Both the position numbers and the translations under genes were made by a program. This document shows positions 49,391 through 63,529 of a stretch of 64,000 bases of DNA, one piece after another. This DNA is from Phoebastria nigripes. Its lineage: Eukaryota; Chordata; Aves; Procellariiformes; Diomedeidae. The DNA lies in NCBI GenBank assembly GCA_035582835.1, contig JAYKAV010002553.1, forward strand, positions 467,807 through 531,806, in the 5' to 3' direction. Positions within the stretch are counted from its first letter, which is position 1, and every line of letters begins with the position of its first letter. The notes beneath the pieces are model-generated. The model had not been told where the DNA came from and did no database searches. It saw only the letters and a list, made by a program, of their open reading frames with translations.

Positions 49391-52300
49391 GGAGTCTGAA
49401 GGAGTCTGTACCATAGGAGATAACTGCTCCAGCAAGTAAAAGGATATGAGCAATAATTGCATTTCTCCCTGTTATCTTATATTTCTTTCCTTTAACTCTA
49501 AAATAACACCTACCCCTACTCAACCACTGTAAGACTACTCCTGACAGTCAAATCCATCTAGTCACCACGCTCTCCACTTGTTGAATTTAGCACAGAAATT
49601 CCAAGCCACCAAAGTATTCCTTCTTTTTTTCCTGTTTTATTGTTTCATCATTTGAAAATGGTGTCTTTTTCCTTCAGCTGCAGCTGAATCCCTGAGACAC
49701 TATCTCCCTATAACTCCTCATTCATACAAATAGTAATCAGATCCCCAAATCCTCAAGGAATTAAAGTTGGGATAGTAAACTCGCAAATAGCCAAGACTGA
49801 CCCAAAGATGTCCAACCAATACCCACAACACACAAGCCATTTCCCCTTATTAATTTTTCCATTTGAGATGTCGTAAAATTGTGGTTCTCCTCCTTCTCGT
49901 AGCCCCACATGCTAAATCCACTTGTGGAGACCCCCTACAACAATCCTGCAGCCATCAGCTGCCCTCAGGCACTGGCATGGGGTGCCTTTGGGAGCAGAGC
50001 AGACTACGAAGCCTCACCAGAGCAGAGCAACAAAAGAAAGATGACAGAATTGAGAAGAATTGGATAAGATGACAGACAGGATAGATTTGGTGTAGCCATG
50101 AAGACAGCAGTTGGTACTACAGAAACATACCCTACTTCTATATCACATCTTCCATCCTACCTTCCTCACCTGTCTTCCATCCCTCCTTTTTTGAGGACAG
50201 CTAGATACCTCTCCCTTTCACAGCACCAGTATAATGTTTAAGCTGTGGGGTCTATGCAGCCCCCTTTCTCAGGTCCTGGGACAGGACATGTTACTTGCAG
50301 CATAATAGTGACAGGACTCAGGTCTAACATGCTTCTGTTGGGTGGCTGAAACCAGGTCAGGAGCAGCCCTTGCCATGGAAGGGGCTTTATTACTCACAGT
50401 AGGAAAGGCTGCATTCAAGGAAAGATTCAGTGCCTTCCTCCAATTCCTCTGTTCCACCATTCCCCTCAGTTTGGGCCTTAGTGAGACACCTCTGCAGCGT
50501 CAAGCAGTTATCATCAGGAGACACAAAGGCTAATGTCACCTTCAAGCTGATGACCAACTCAAGAACAATGATATCACCTGTGCTTGTTCCTTCCACCTCC
50601 TCCCAGGGAAATACCTGTCCTTGCCACCTTGCTTTGCTGGAGCTTCAGAGGAACCAAGATCTGAATCTTGGAAGTGCTTCTGGACCTTTAGAGAAGGGAA
50701 AGAAGAGCTTCTCACTCTCTTCTTTTGCCACAAGCTGCTGGAAATCCCAATTCAGGTAAGGCATGCTTGACAGCTCCACACTAAAGAACCTAAAAATAAA
50801 TCCTGCTTCCTGAGCCAAAAGATTTGTGTAACAGCTGGTAGAGCCGAGCTTAGGAGAAAGAAGTCTACCAGCACCATATTTATGGGCTTTGTTTACACAG
50901 AGTGGTAAAAACTAGTAATTGTAATGAAAACAAATGGACCAGTTTATCTCTCTGCTTTGATTTCCTTTCCAGGTGATTAAAAGCTGCATCAAGAGACCTC
51001 ATTACAGCCCAAGGTTCTTCTCTAGCATGGTACAGCCGGATTGTCTTAGGCAAGGAAAGAGAACGTGTCCACAGACTGCTGCATGTCTGAGACTCACCAG
51101 AGCTGGTCATTTCCCTACAGATGTTGTACAGTAGAAGGGGCACTGGAAACAGACTATTTTGATGAGAAATTGGTCTAGACAGAAATTAAATACTAAATGC
51201 ATTTCCATCATCTGTCTCATACAGAGAGGAAAAAAAATGTACCAGAAGCTGGGAAGTTCTCTTTGCACTGTAAAATCTAATACTGAAATATTTCACATGC
51301 TGGCTGGCAAAAGTAGGTCTTCAGACAAAAGAAACTCAGACTCCACCCCACTATTATAAGAAAGTGGTCAGGGATCTTCTGCACAAAGCCCAAACACTTT
51401 GGAAATGTTTGACTTCATGTTGTAATCGTATAACTTAACCCAGACCCGGCTTATAAAGAAACCAGGTAGGTTAAGACAATGCACTGATGTCATGTTTCAT
51501 GGTTTTACAGTTAAAAAAAATGCTTTCACCTGATGGGTCCACTGACAGCAGTGCAGTTTGCTTAAACCTGATGCTCAAAGCAAGACTTGCCTCTCTCTGC
51601 TTTTCCACTTAATCTCTGAGAAAAAGACGGAAGTGGATTAAACTGATGAAAAAAAAAGTCCACTCAAAAACCTTCACGTTTCAATTTCTCTAAAGCCTAA
51701 TTGGTACTGAGCACACTCAGCCAAAAATTTGCCATTTCTGCTGAGAGCACAGCATATCTTTTGCTCTTCTACTGCGTGACTGGTTTGTAGTGGAACAAGA
51801 AGTCCAGATACAGCTGCAACAGGAGCAGTGACATAAATGAGCATCACTAAAGAAGTTAAGGCATGTTTCAGTCCTGGGTGAAAAACAGCCTCTCTTTTTC
51901 CTGCTTTCTCCCCACCCCCAGAAATGCTGGAGCGGCTCAGAACTGAGATGACAAGTATTACTTTCAGATTTTTTTTCTTAAACTGAAAATCTGGGGAAAA
52001 AACATGTTCACTTTGGTCAGTCAAAAAACTTTTCAATCATTTTAAATAATTTAACTTTAGCGACTTGCAAAAGGTACTATAAATAGAAATGCCATTTTGA
52101 GGGAAGGCTAACTTTTTTGATTGCTTGTTTATTCCTTTCTTCATGACATTNTAACCACTTCAAAATCAGCTCTAGAGTCAGGGGGAGGGCTAAATTTGAG
52201 CAATATGTTGCCACTGACCCCCTTCTGATGAGTGTTTTGTTAACAAGCCTTACTGAAAACTAAAGACGTAAAAGGGGAAAAAAATCAGAAACCAAAAAAC

Positions 52301-52959
52301 CCTACATCCAGAGTCTGAGAACAGATTGAGACATAACAGACAAGGCAAGCAACGTGCCATGCAGGGGGACAGTTACCCACATCAGTGATGCAGAGCAGAG
52401 CGTGACACTAGACACAGAAAGGGGCAGGGATGCAGAACAGGGAAGGGAGGGACAATACTGGCACTGTGAAGAGATCAGAATGGGATGGAGGTGGCAGAGC
52501 TGCCTCCTGCTACCAGGGTCTACAAGGTGCACCAGGAGATATCTTTACCAGTATTTCTTCCACTGGCATCCAGTAGGCTCAGCCAGAAGCAGAGGAGGGT
52601 TGCAGGCTGCTCCTGTTGTCCCCAGCTGCTGCTTCACTCCCTTTTTCCCTAGGATCAGCTCTTTAACAGTGACAAAAGACTGAATCGGCTTTAATGGCTG
52701 CTGACTTTTCTCCCCCCAAGCCAGGCTGGTCCCTTTGCCCAGCTTCTTCTCAGCTTAAAAATCATTAGGCAGTTTTTGGTCCGAGGTCTCTGCTAACTGG
52801 ATCCACCAACCGCGTGGATATAGCCAATGGGGCCGTGCAGGTCAGCCTGCGCCGAGGAGCTCTGTGCCCTCCCAGCCCAAGAGGAAAATCTTGTTTGCGC
52901 CTGGGAGCTCCACACTGCAGCCCTTTAGAAACCCCTCCTTACGCTCCGTCAATGTTTAT

Positions 52960-53130
52960 ACCCCAAAAGTTTAACAATAAGGGGAAATAAATGGGAACCA
53001 CATGTCTAATGGGAAGATTTTTCATTCAAATGTGCTTTATTCTGTGATATATGCCTTTAATTACAGTGCAAGCGTCTGGGTACATCCATTGCTATTACAG
53101 ACCAATCTTTCATGTTTATTGAGCATAAGA
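52960..53130. other. candidate conserved non-coding block
   Basis: AT-rich, low-repeat sequence with TTTAATTACAG, TTTATTGAGC and ATTCAAATG, directly beside a locally GC- and CpG-richer stretch (52790-52870). The appearance suggests an enhancer, but this is judgement by eye only. Confidence 0.25.
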
Positions 53131-53598
53131 CTACAACGGGCAAAGCAGGAGAGGCTCAGACATTAGCCAGAGTGGGACATAAAGCTACAATCACATGCTT
53201 GGCTCTTTCTCTTCTTCCTTTATAAACCCTGTGGCACTATCTGTAGGGTAACCTCTATATTATGCAGAACAGGATGTAAGGGAAAAGGGTTTTTTTCAGA
53301 CCAGTGAAAGAAAGAGATTATACATCACCAAAACACCTTCCAAATTTATATAAGATTTTTCTGAGTTATTTATTTATGTGGAAAAAACAACATTTCTGAA
53401 AGTGTATACATGGACATTAATGAAAAGGGTTTGAAACTGCACTCAGAACAGCATTTTATTCTGAGATGTAATTGTTGCTTATGTAAAAAATTTCACATGG
53501 CTTGAAAGAAATAAATATTAATTTGGGCTCAAGCAGAACATGTCATTTTGGCAAAATTAAAGCAATGTATTTTGCTCCAGATTAAATCATATGTTATT

Positions 53599-53615
53599 TA
53601 ACACACACACACACC
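53599..53615. repeat. (AC)n dinucleotide repeat
   Basis: Seven to eight AC units. Confidence 0.92.
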
Positions 53616-56600
53616 TGCCACCCAATTCAGCTTCAGTTTTCCATTCATCAGCATTTTCACAGGCAAGGGAGGTTACTCAAGAGAGTTCCCAAGTTATGTG
53701 ACCCATCACCCTGCAGACACTGAGCAGACACACACCTGAAACTAATCTAGCTCACACAGGTGAAAATGCTGTAAAGCTGCTCCCACTTGGGGCCAGCCCT
53801 GGCAGAGGGTAGGTGTCCACCCTCATACAGTTCTCATCTCACCAGCTGAAGAGCAGCAAACTTGACAGGTGCTTAAGATCTGCACCCCACTTCGCAGTGG
53901 TGTTGTGCAACTCTATTTCTTCACAAAGTCAGAGCAATCTCACAAACTGTCCACATTCTTCTACCCCATTCACCCTACAAGGACACTGTGCCCCCTCAGC
54001 CTGAGGCCATGGGTTCTGTCAGGGATTTATGATGCAAAGAAGGGGTCACTGCAAAATGCTTAGTGACCACTAAATCATACCTTTTCTAAGAGAGGAACTC
54101 AGCCTGATTCTTACCAGATTTCAAAAGCTGACAAGTAGCTCTTGTCATCCTCAGGAAAAGTGAGAAAATAACAGCATTGCACTGGCCCACTGTGCCAAGC
54201 ACATTTCCTATAAGCACCCAAAATCAGGGCAAGCAAAGGTTGAGCTATACAAAAGATATACTTTCTGATGATTGAGGAAGCCTGTGGCTGGCCACTGAAT
54301 AAATACAGGCTGCTCCAATTACTCCCACTCTAATCCTACCCTTCTCTGCTGCCAGAGACCATTGCAGCCTTTCTGCATGCACACACAATAACAAAGCTGT
54401 GAAGCTGGAAGGGTTTGCTGTGCTCAGTGGCATTAGCACATCAGCCCAGCAGGTTCACGAGCCAGTGCTGTGCATTCAGAGCAGCTAAACACTTTGCTTT
54501 CCATGGCAGAGGTTTCACTGAGTCTGAGGCAAAGATGCATACACCAAGAAGTGCATCACAGGCGCAGGTGCCAGACAACTTGGAGGGACGTCGGGAAAAG
54601 GTAATAACAAAAGTGACCCGAGGAGAGAGATTCCAAGAGTTGAATGTGCAGAATTTCTCCAGGGATTGTAAAAAGGAAGCACAGAACTGTCTACCTGTAT
54701 GTAAATGGTATAACACCACGGAAACGGGAAGCTTTGAAGGCTGGAGTGGGTGAGAAGGCAGAAACAGACATTTCTAATCCTTAGAGACCCTTCCTAGATA
54801 TGCTTCCTAAGACAGTTCAATACAAGCATTGCAAATACTAATTTTTAATAATTTCCTATCCATTTTATCGCTGGTGTCTATTACTTCTCACGGCAATGTA
54901 GTCTGCAAAGGGGCCAAAGGGCTATATTCTCAGCTCCACCTGTTAAGAGATTCGTAAGTCAGGAAGGATGGCACAACTGGCATTTCACTGGATTTACTCT
55001 ACCTGGATTCTGCTTCTTGGGCCTTACAGCAGGCATTTTTAGGCTGCCACAACACACCATGCTGCCTCCAACTCTTTTGGTCGTGGATATGCCCCCAATG
55101 CCATCCTGAAAGGCTTCTGGGAAGCTACAGTGGATGAATGGGCACTGCTTAGGAAGCGTACANGTCCTGCACTGGGAGGAATCCCTCTCTGGACAATTCT
55201 GGTCCCCATACACAGCCTATGCTCTGTACTGCCTGTGACCAAGGCCAGATACTGGACNAAACTGGCCCAGAGAAAGGCCCACCATAGTTAATGGGAGTCT
55301 TGTGTCCCCCAAAAGAGAACACAGACGCTGCCCATAGGACAACTGTGACTGTGAAATAAATTCTATGAGTAAAAAGATTGTAAAAACAAGGTAGAAAACT
55401 TCAGCTTCTAATAGTGTTGAAGATGCAGCTTTAGCAAATATTATCTCCTACTTGAACACCCTAGCTCTTGTACCATCTTCTACAATTCATTCTTTTAGGC
55501 CATCTTCATTACTGCATGCTTGTCATATCCTGTCCTATAATAAATCAAGAGAACTAAAAGTTAAGATGATAATGGCCCATATGACTTGATTCATTGGATG
55601 CCTCAAGTGCCAAAGCAAACTTGGTTCCGTGAGCTTGAACATATAATATAATAAAGAAACTCACGGTTCCTTTCAGCCTTACTCTCCTACTCCCCAGTCA
55701 GCTCTGGTCTCCACCAGGGACTCTGGTGGATGCTAGCTTGAAGATGTTCTCTAGTACTGCTCTTGTAACACTCTTTAAAATCCTGTGGGGTAATTCAGTC
55801 CAGCTCTAGCTAGCCAAATTTCTCCTTGGCCAGATTCCCTGGCAATCCATGCATTGACAACAGGCAACTATTGAAGGGAAAAGCAGAGCCTGCTTACACA
55901 GGCACCTATCTCTACACACACACACCCCCAAGCCAGAGATCACACGTAGGAAGGGGTTTCAAATCTGGTAAGCTCCAGGGGAATATCCTTTCCTTCATCC
56001 TGAACAGCAAGTGGTCTCATGGAAGATGAGAGATGGTGTCCCCCCTGCACTTCACAGTGATTCAGTTCATCTGAATCCAAACGTGCAGTGGAGACTGACA
56101 ATACCACCCAAGCCCTGGCATGAAGGGCAGCATACGGATGTTTACAGGAGGAACCCAAATGAACAGCATCATTGTAAATGCCAGCCACCATCAGGAACAA
56201 TTTAGCTTGACAGTTGTAGCAGAAACTGTCACTGCACTGAGGCATCACTGCCAGAAAAATCACCAAATGAGAAACTCGCATGTTTCAGGGATCCCCTAGG
56301 GCTGCTGGGCACACACCATTTACACTGTCATCTCTGATTCATCCATCACCCGGTTCCTGCAATCAAACAGTGGAAAATTGTACCTTTGGAATAAATGAAT
56401 CTGCAATTGCAGATCATGCAAGAAAAAGGAAGCTCTTCTCTAACCCCTCTCAGCAGCTCTCTAGATTTCTATATATTCTGTGGTGTCTATATTTAAGCTA
56501 TTTATCCCATTTAATTCAAACTCTAGGTACCTTCAACCTACCTTACGGAGCAGGGTGAAGAAAAAAAAAAGCCCCCACAAAAACCCAAGAATAAGCAAAA

Positions 56601-58135
56601 CCCGACCCAAGGCAACAATTAGAGTCAACAACAAGTCACCAAACTTGATATAATGTAACTTTAATTCCTGAAGCTAACCAATGTTCACAGTGAAGGTACA
56701 GCATAATTCATAAGATAAGGGAAGGCTGCAGAGGAAAAATAAAGCAGCCTTCTCCATGCTGTCACTAGAGAAAAACACACAACTCATCTGGCTAGGGAAC
56801 ATCGGACTCCATTTTGCAGCAGAACTTTCAGGTTTGTCACATTCGTGCCGTTGGGTATGCATGCATAACTCTTGTGAACTTGCACCGAGATCTGAGCAAA
56901 TCAACTGGCCTGAAGCAAGTGTTGTGTTAGTCAGAGGACAAAACCAGCAAATGGCAGCAAAACTTTTGATGACATTACTGTTCTCTTACTATATGGCAGG
57001 AAAGTCCCCTTGGGTACAGTATATTCTGCTAACGTGTTATTTGTACGTGCTGTTATCTCTTGAACACTGCAAGTATAAAATGCTACCAAATCTATATTCA
57101 GATGGTTTATGATCACTGAGCCTCTGGCACAAATGAGATGCCCAAGGTAGGAGGCTGTGGGAAGGATCAGGTTTTCCTCCTTTTGCACTACAGAATCCCA
57201 AGGATTTTCTATAAAGCTTTAAGTTTTGTTGTTTGTTTGTTTTATCAATTGTCCTTCTGTCAAAAATATCACCCTTCATTTTGGTGCCTCAGCTCCTCCT
57301 TTTGTCATACCCACAATACTCCGGATGTGCCAAAATTTTAGTGCATCATGCCCTAACTTTCATATTATAGCCACCCATGGTCCTATAAAAATCAATTGAA
57401 CACAAACCTAAAGAATTTTATTACACTGGAAGAACTTCTTGTAACTGCCACAAAACTGTTGTGGGGCTTCTACTGCAAAAATTCAAACATGCACACAAAC
57501 GCGTGCACACCCCATACAACCAGGCCGCCAGTCTTCTCCCAGACAACTTATATGGAAGACCACTTTGAAATAAGCACCAAAATGCAACTGAAGATGTGCT
57601 GCATTTACAATGATGAATAAAGATCTCTCTTAGAAGCATAAATGGCCCGCAGCAGAACAGTGCTAAAATTAGGAGATTATGAAAATCTTGGCTTTTTTGA
57701 CTTTTTTTTTTTTTTTGTTAAAGGTAAAGCTTCTGGTTTTACTAACTGTGAGGAAGCATTTGAAAAACATGATTCCCAACCTTTACTCAGTCACAGAAGC
57801 ATCAAGAGAAATGTAAGAGAGGACAACTGAAATTATTCAAAACACCCTGATTTCTTCTCTGCCAAACTCATGACTTTCAAAGGACCAATTCATGACTTCT
57901 GAAAGCTTGGGATTGCTAGTTCTGAGGTGCCAGACCAGAAAATCCAGGCACTGGCCTCCTTTTTCACCACTGAAGCAATGAGCATGAAAAGCTGAAACAC
58001 GCACTTTGTTACCCTTGAGCGTATGGGACATTTGAATTTTCCGTGCCTACTGTGGGGACAAAGGACTTACAGCTCTTCCTCTGGCACCTTTATTCCCCAA
58101 AATAATACTGATTACATGCAGTTTCTATAGGAAGG

Positions 58136-58162
58136 AAAAAAAAAAAAAAAAAAAAAAAAAAA

Positions 58163-58206
<44 letters not shown>
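58136..58206. repeat. 71 bp poly-A tract with a single T
   Basis: A28, T, A42, then GAAGAAG and A-runs up to about 58224. No processed-pseudogene body is evident to the left. The overlapping phenylalanine-rich minus ORF is an artefact. Confidence 0.95.
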
Positions 58207-58208
<2 letters not shown>

Positions 58209-58969
58209 AGAAGAAAAAAAAAAAGAGGCGAATTTTCATCTGTCAAGGTTGAACGATGGAAAGAAATAGTTGCCTTAACATAAGCAATAGCTTGCACACA
58301 GGCAGATGAGCCCAGGGACTCTGCATCTCTCAGCAGGCAGATTTTAGGGAAAAAAACCCTGTACACTGGAAGGAGTAAACCAACATCTACCTTGTTTTCT
58401 GCAGGAACAGAGTACCATACATGTTTTCAGGCCAGACTCTCCAGTGATGTAAATCAGCATTTCCCTGCTAAAATCAATAGACCTACGCTGAATTTCAGCT
58501 GCTACATGTGTGACTGCACACATCTTTTGTAAACCAGCTCAGGTGTGCTATTAGATCAGAACACGGTCCGTTTCCCCACTGAAACCAAGCACTGGAGGCA
58601 GGGATGGTTTGTAGTGAGTCAAAAAGTGGAGGAGAGACAGACAGAGAAACCTATTTGCAAAGGGCAATCTGAAACAAAACTAGGGCCATACCAGCTTCTA
58701 GTATTACAAAAATCTGTTTCACACGATAGCCACTAAATTATTTGAAATTAAATGTCTGAGCTTTTTAGTATACTGCTGTGCTACAAAGGGCCCTCTCTGC
58801 CCTGTGGCACATTTACAACTACAGCACCTGCTGATGTGAAATTCCCATGTGGGGTCCCCATCCCAACCACACTGGCAGGTCTGCCACAGCCTGAAGCCTG
58901 GGGAGAGACACGGTTGCAAGAAGAGGAACTCCTGGAACATTTCCACAGGGCCACCTGGGCCAGTGGAAC

Positions 58970-59075
58970 ATGATTTAGGAAGTCTGGGTAACGTTGCAGC
59001 TCTGTCACTGGTTAGCTGGCTAACCTTGCATAGCTCACTTCACCTTCCTGTGCTTCAGTTTCCCTTTAGCCTCTC
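58970..59075 (+). repeat. CORE-SINE (MIR-like) copy
   Basis: 'agctctgtcactggttagct' leads to 'aaccttgcatagctcactt', then to 'cctgtgcttcagtttccc'. This is a clear MIR-like core order in the plus direction. Confidence 0.8.
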
Positions 59076-61179
59076 TCACTGACTCATTGACTCTGCCTCT
59101 GTATTGGCAACCATAAAGGCGTGATTTCCGAGCCATCTATATACCCCATCCATGACAGTGGTAGGTAACATGACCAGGACAAGACTGTGGTAACACTGGC
59201 ACTGCTGGGTAAATCAGATGATTCCTCCTGGTCATGGCACGAAGGGACCTACTAAGAACTTCACAGTGCAAAAATCACCAGGGCATCCTGGGATTTACAA
59301 AATCTAGTGATGCTTCACAGAAGAGTGGTGGAGAGGAAATGTCAGCTCCTGCCTGCTCCTTTTCTGGAGTTTCTCTTTCTTTGGCTCTCAGATACATATC
59401 TCTCAGTTGTATAAAAAGATTTTGATAATATACTGGTAGAGATAAGATATAATAATGGTGTCCTGTTAAATGAATGTGACATGCTCAGCAGGAAAGCACT
59501 ATGCAGATATTACCATTGTAGCAATAAACACTCACTGAAATCAAGTCACAGATGCTCCGTGTGGTCTAGGGCCAGCCTGTAGGATCTGATGACCTGACTG
59601 GGGCCTGCACATCCTCAATTGCAACGGAAAGCATGGCTACAAGAGCAGCTAGAAGTAAAACAGCGGCAAAGACTTTGGTCCTTGGCACTGCAAACTCCAG
59701 CCAAGGCTCTGTGTCAGGATCAGGGCTGTACACTTCCTAAAGGTTCCCATCCCTGGATGGTTCACATAGACAAGTACTAGAGTTTTTTTCAGATTATGCA
59801 AATATGCCAGAGGTTCAGCAGCTGCTAACAGGAAGCTGAAACACCCCTGCCTTAGGGGCAGAACTAAGAGCAAGGGACGCCCTGCTATTCTCACTCCTGA
59901 CTGCAAGGTCCCCATCTGGACACAGAAATGCACCCCTCAGGAAGCACCCTCACAGACTGTCCCAGTTCCTGGTTGCTGATGACGTAGCAAAGAGGCATGT
60001 GTAGGTCATGCATGGAGGGGGGAAGGACTGCACCTTCACCCCTCAGCATCATCCATCTAGCTGGCTGCCTCAAGGACACTGATCTATCCCATCCCAGTCA
60101 TCCATCTTTGAGGACATTAAAGATTAAAGTATTGCCTTAAGTAGCCCACTGCCATCCTAATGTGCAATACTTCCAAACAGTGAGGTCTTGTATTGTCAAG
60201 GCAATGTGCAAATATTAATTAATGCCACCATTACCCAGACAGAAAGAATAGTCCGTGTCGGGCAGACTTCCAACAGTTCTCAGCTGCCCGAATCACTGAC
60301 AGTAATGGGAGCTGTTGGGTCCCGAATCCTTCTGGATAAAGCATGACCCTTCTTGGTTAACAAAACATAACAGCTTCTTAATCGCCACCTTCCAGAAAGC
60401 ACTCTTGGTCTGAGGGAATTAAACAGTGTCCCTCTGTATTGAATTCTACATGCTCACGGTCATAATTTCAGGTGCTGGCAGACCCATCTTCCCCGAGCTA
60501 TGGCTTGAACATCCTGAAGCATTAAAGAAAGACGAGAGAACAGCAAAATCCAAGAGACTGAAACTACCTTAAATCCCAACACTAAAAGCCCATACATGAC
60601 TTGTATGCCTTTGAAGGCATTTTGCAATAGTGAAAGCCTGTCTGTATAAACACTTCACACCCTAATGTGTAAAGGCTTACATACTTAGAGGCCTTAATCT
60701 ACAAAAGCATTTATGCATAACCTTAAAATTAGGCCCAGGTTAAACCATTTGTCTGCTCTGAGGTCAGGGTTGCCTTTTTTTCTATTAAGTTCTACATTGT
60801 ATATGTAGTGCTATTCAAAATGAATTTTTGATGACAATTCACACAAGTTTATGTTCATCGTCATAGGCTCCTCTCTGTTACTTCAGCTGTGATATTTTGG
60901 GTAAAATTAATTCTGTTGTTCTTTTGCCTGGAACAGTCACATTTCTAAACTCAAGCACCACAGGAAGTCAATTCAATGAGAGGGGAAAGGACACCAAACT
61001 GAAGTTTTCCGTGGTCAGCATCAACAGACATCTGAGTGGAGTCAACAGTTGAATTGTGTTTTCTTCAGTTGAAAGTGGAATCATCTATAATTCTGCTCAA
61101 CAGATTTTAGAGGAGACTTAATGGTGCCATCAGGCCAGGCAAATACTGAGAAAGAGCTTTGAAAAGCAATATGGAAGGC

Positions 61180-61255
61180 AAAGAAAAGGGGAAAGAAGAA
61201 AAAAAGAAAGGAAAAAAGAGAGAGAGAAAGAAAGAAAAGGAAAAGGGAAAAAAGG
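61180..61255. repeat. 76 bp pure purine tract
   Basis: Only G and A on the plus strand for 76 bases, with GAAA and GA units inside. It is mirror-like in parts. Confidence 0.92.
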
Positions 61256-62359
61256 CCAAGGAAACCCTTCTGGATTCATCTCATTTCACTGAAGCAGCCT
61301 GGTAGGTAACTCACATGTACACAAATGAATCCTGATAAAGAAAACCAAAAGATTGGGAATTCCATCTTTGCTTGCACATCGTGTTTGCTCTCTCCTCCAG
61401 GGCAGGAGGCCATTAGAACCTACCTGTAGGCACGATAGCAGGAACTGGGAAACTTAATGCTTTTTGTTGCTTTGATCATATTGGAATCATGTCCCATGTA
61501 ATCCATTTTGCATACATCCAGACAGCAGGGTTGGTTTCATGTCCCCTAATCTCAGGTAATATAGCAAATACTTACACCTCAGCAAAGGAAATTACTTTCT
61601 TGACAGTCAATGGAGGCCTAGTCAATACAAACGAGTCTAAGGTACAATTTACCTCATCCTAAAATAGTCACCTACATTTGCTTCCAGAAATCAATCAACA
61701 CCATTCAGTAGATCACCACCAACTACTATGTGCAGCCTCGGCACCTAATATAGGTATACATTGCTACATTCTCTACAGTCAGGCAAAATAAAACATGCCA
61801 ATGGTGCTTTTATTCTTCAATCTTCTTCATTCCTTCATGTTTATTCCCAACTGCTATATTTATAAGCACCCCTCGCCCCACTTATGCTCCAGATAAAATC
61901 AATATACAGCCATGATTTAGCGTGGCCCAGGAATAAACCACAGGATCCTTGCTCTGTTACACAATAAACTGTTTCTTCAGCAGCAGAGCACATTTAAGCA
62001 TTGAATGTGTCTCACTCCATTTATCTCTATATTTTCCTTCTCAAAGTAAAACCTGTTCATGAAGTATCTATAAAATAAATAAAAAGCAATAGGAAACTCT
62101 GTTCTAGCTAAATCAAGTTTCACACGCAGTTACTTTCTTTTTACCACCACAAATCATCACAAGCCCAAAGTTCACTATTTTGCTAGGACAAAATTCATTG
62201 GGCATTTCTGAAGTAGAGCCAGGGCTGCATAATTTAATTTCTCATCTCCTATTAAAACTGCCAGGCTTACCACAATCAGAATGATAAATGCAGAGTCATA
62301 CGTCTTCTTTCCGACAGTAATGCCCATCAATACTTCAAATGCAAACAATTGTGACATTT

Positions 62360-62960
62360 GACTTTATAAAAATTACCTGGTGCACCAATACCACTTAATT
62401 AAATCATTTAAAAACTGCTTTTGTTACATTTAATGAATGATATATTATACTGCAATGAAACATGCAGCAATACAAATACTTCACAATGCTAACAATTAAG
62501 GCTCACTTCACTTATGGCAATTGACAACACAAGTGCTCCTCACTTCATTCAGTTTGTGCATTCCAAATGAACTGGTTAGCGAAAAGGGTGCTTCTTTGCT
62601 AATGAGTTTTGTAATCAAGGCATCTATTTTAATTTCAAATTGGCTAGATTGGGGGAAATTGCTGAACTAAATGACTGGTTCTAATTAGGATTATAAAAAT
62701 ATTCATCATGCAGCAGAATTAGCGCAAGGTCTTGATTTCCCTACATTTGCATATAGCTTTAGTTTAAGAGTGGAAAAAAAACCTCCTGATAAATTGTCTT
62801 CCTTTTAATGAATTGAACAAACACTATATCTGTTTTAGTCATCCTTTCATTTAAAGGCACTGATACATATTCATGATTTGTAAATGAAGTTAAGTGATTT
62901 CAATTCTTCAGTTCATTACCATATTGAAGAAGAGACTTCTGTAAATTGCCTTTAAATATT
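62360..62960. other. candidate conserved non-coding (enhancer-like) block
   Basis: About 600 bp with little low-complexity or repeat-like sequence. It includes the palindrome CTAATTAG (62681-62688), the exact POU octamer ATTTGCAT (62745-62752), and further TTAATTAAAT and ATTTAATGAATG homeodomain-type sites. Such AT-rich motif-dense blocks are typical of developmental enhancers in brain genes. Conservation itself cannot be seen here. Confidence 0.3.
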
Positions 62961-63179
62961 CCCAATCTCAAGGGTTTGGTGGTGCTTTTTTTTGTTTGGT
63001 TTGGGTTTTTTTAACTTTACTAACATTTCAGTTTATCTGTTTGATGGAGGCCTGCCTGCCTGGGAGAGCTGCTGGCAGGTGGCTTGTCCAGTGAAGGACA
63101 CATATGTTTGTAGAACCTGATGTTCTCAGAAGAGCATTCAAAAGGCAAAGAGATGAAAGGCTTATTTGTGGTTAAGTCA

Positions 63180-63430
63180 TGGGAACAGGAGTCTATCTGG
63201 GTTCAGTTTCTGACTTGGTTATAGTCCTCGGTGGTAGTTAGGCAATGAAACACTTTAATGACCTGTGCCTGAATACACTATGGATACTCTGGGGACAATG
63301 CTTTTTCTGTCAGCTTCGTGTTTAATTGCAAGCTCTCTGGGGCAGGGATTGCTTCTTAATATGGATGTGTAATACAATGGACCAGTCAGTATGGTAGGGA
63401 TTTCTAAAAGCAGTTACTGTAATATGGCTT
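63180..63430 (+). repeat. near full-length CORE-SINE with 3' tail
   Basis: The head reads 'tctatctgggttcagtttct'. The tail reads 'gcaagctctctggggcag' / 'ggattgcttctt', with the 'acaatgg' motif after it, as in amniote MIR relatives. The middle part is diverged. The tail resembles that at 3170-3205. Confidence 0.7.
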
Positions 63431-63529
63431 GTATTAAACACGAAACATTAAGTGTTCCTTTATAGCTGGGCAACATACTCACTTTATTTCATTCCTCAGT
63501 ATGATAGGCCTGTAGGAGTAATTGTTATT

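Noticed and set aside
58112..58366. Phenylalanine-rich minus ORF
   Set aside because: Direct translation of the poly-A tract at 58136-58206.
62175..62357. Hydrophobic 60-codon minus ORF
   Set aside because: Too short, no family match, and lies in AT-rich sequence where such ORFs occur by chance.
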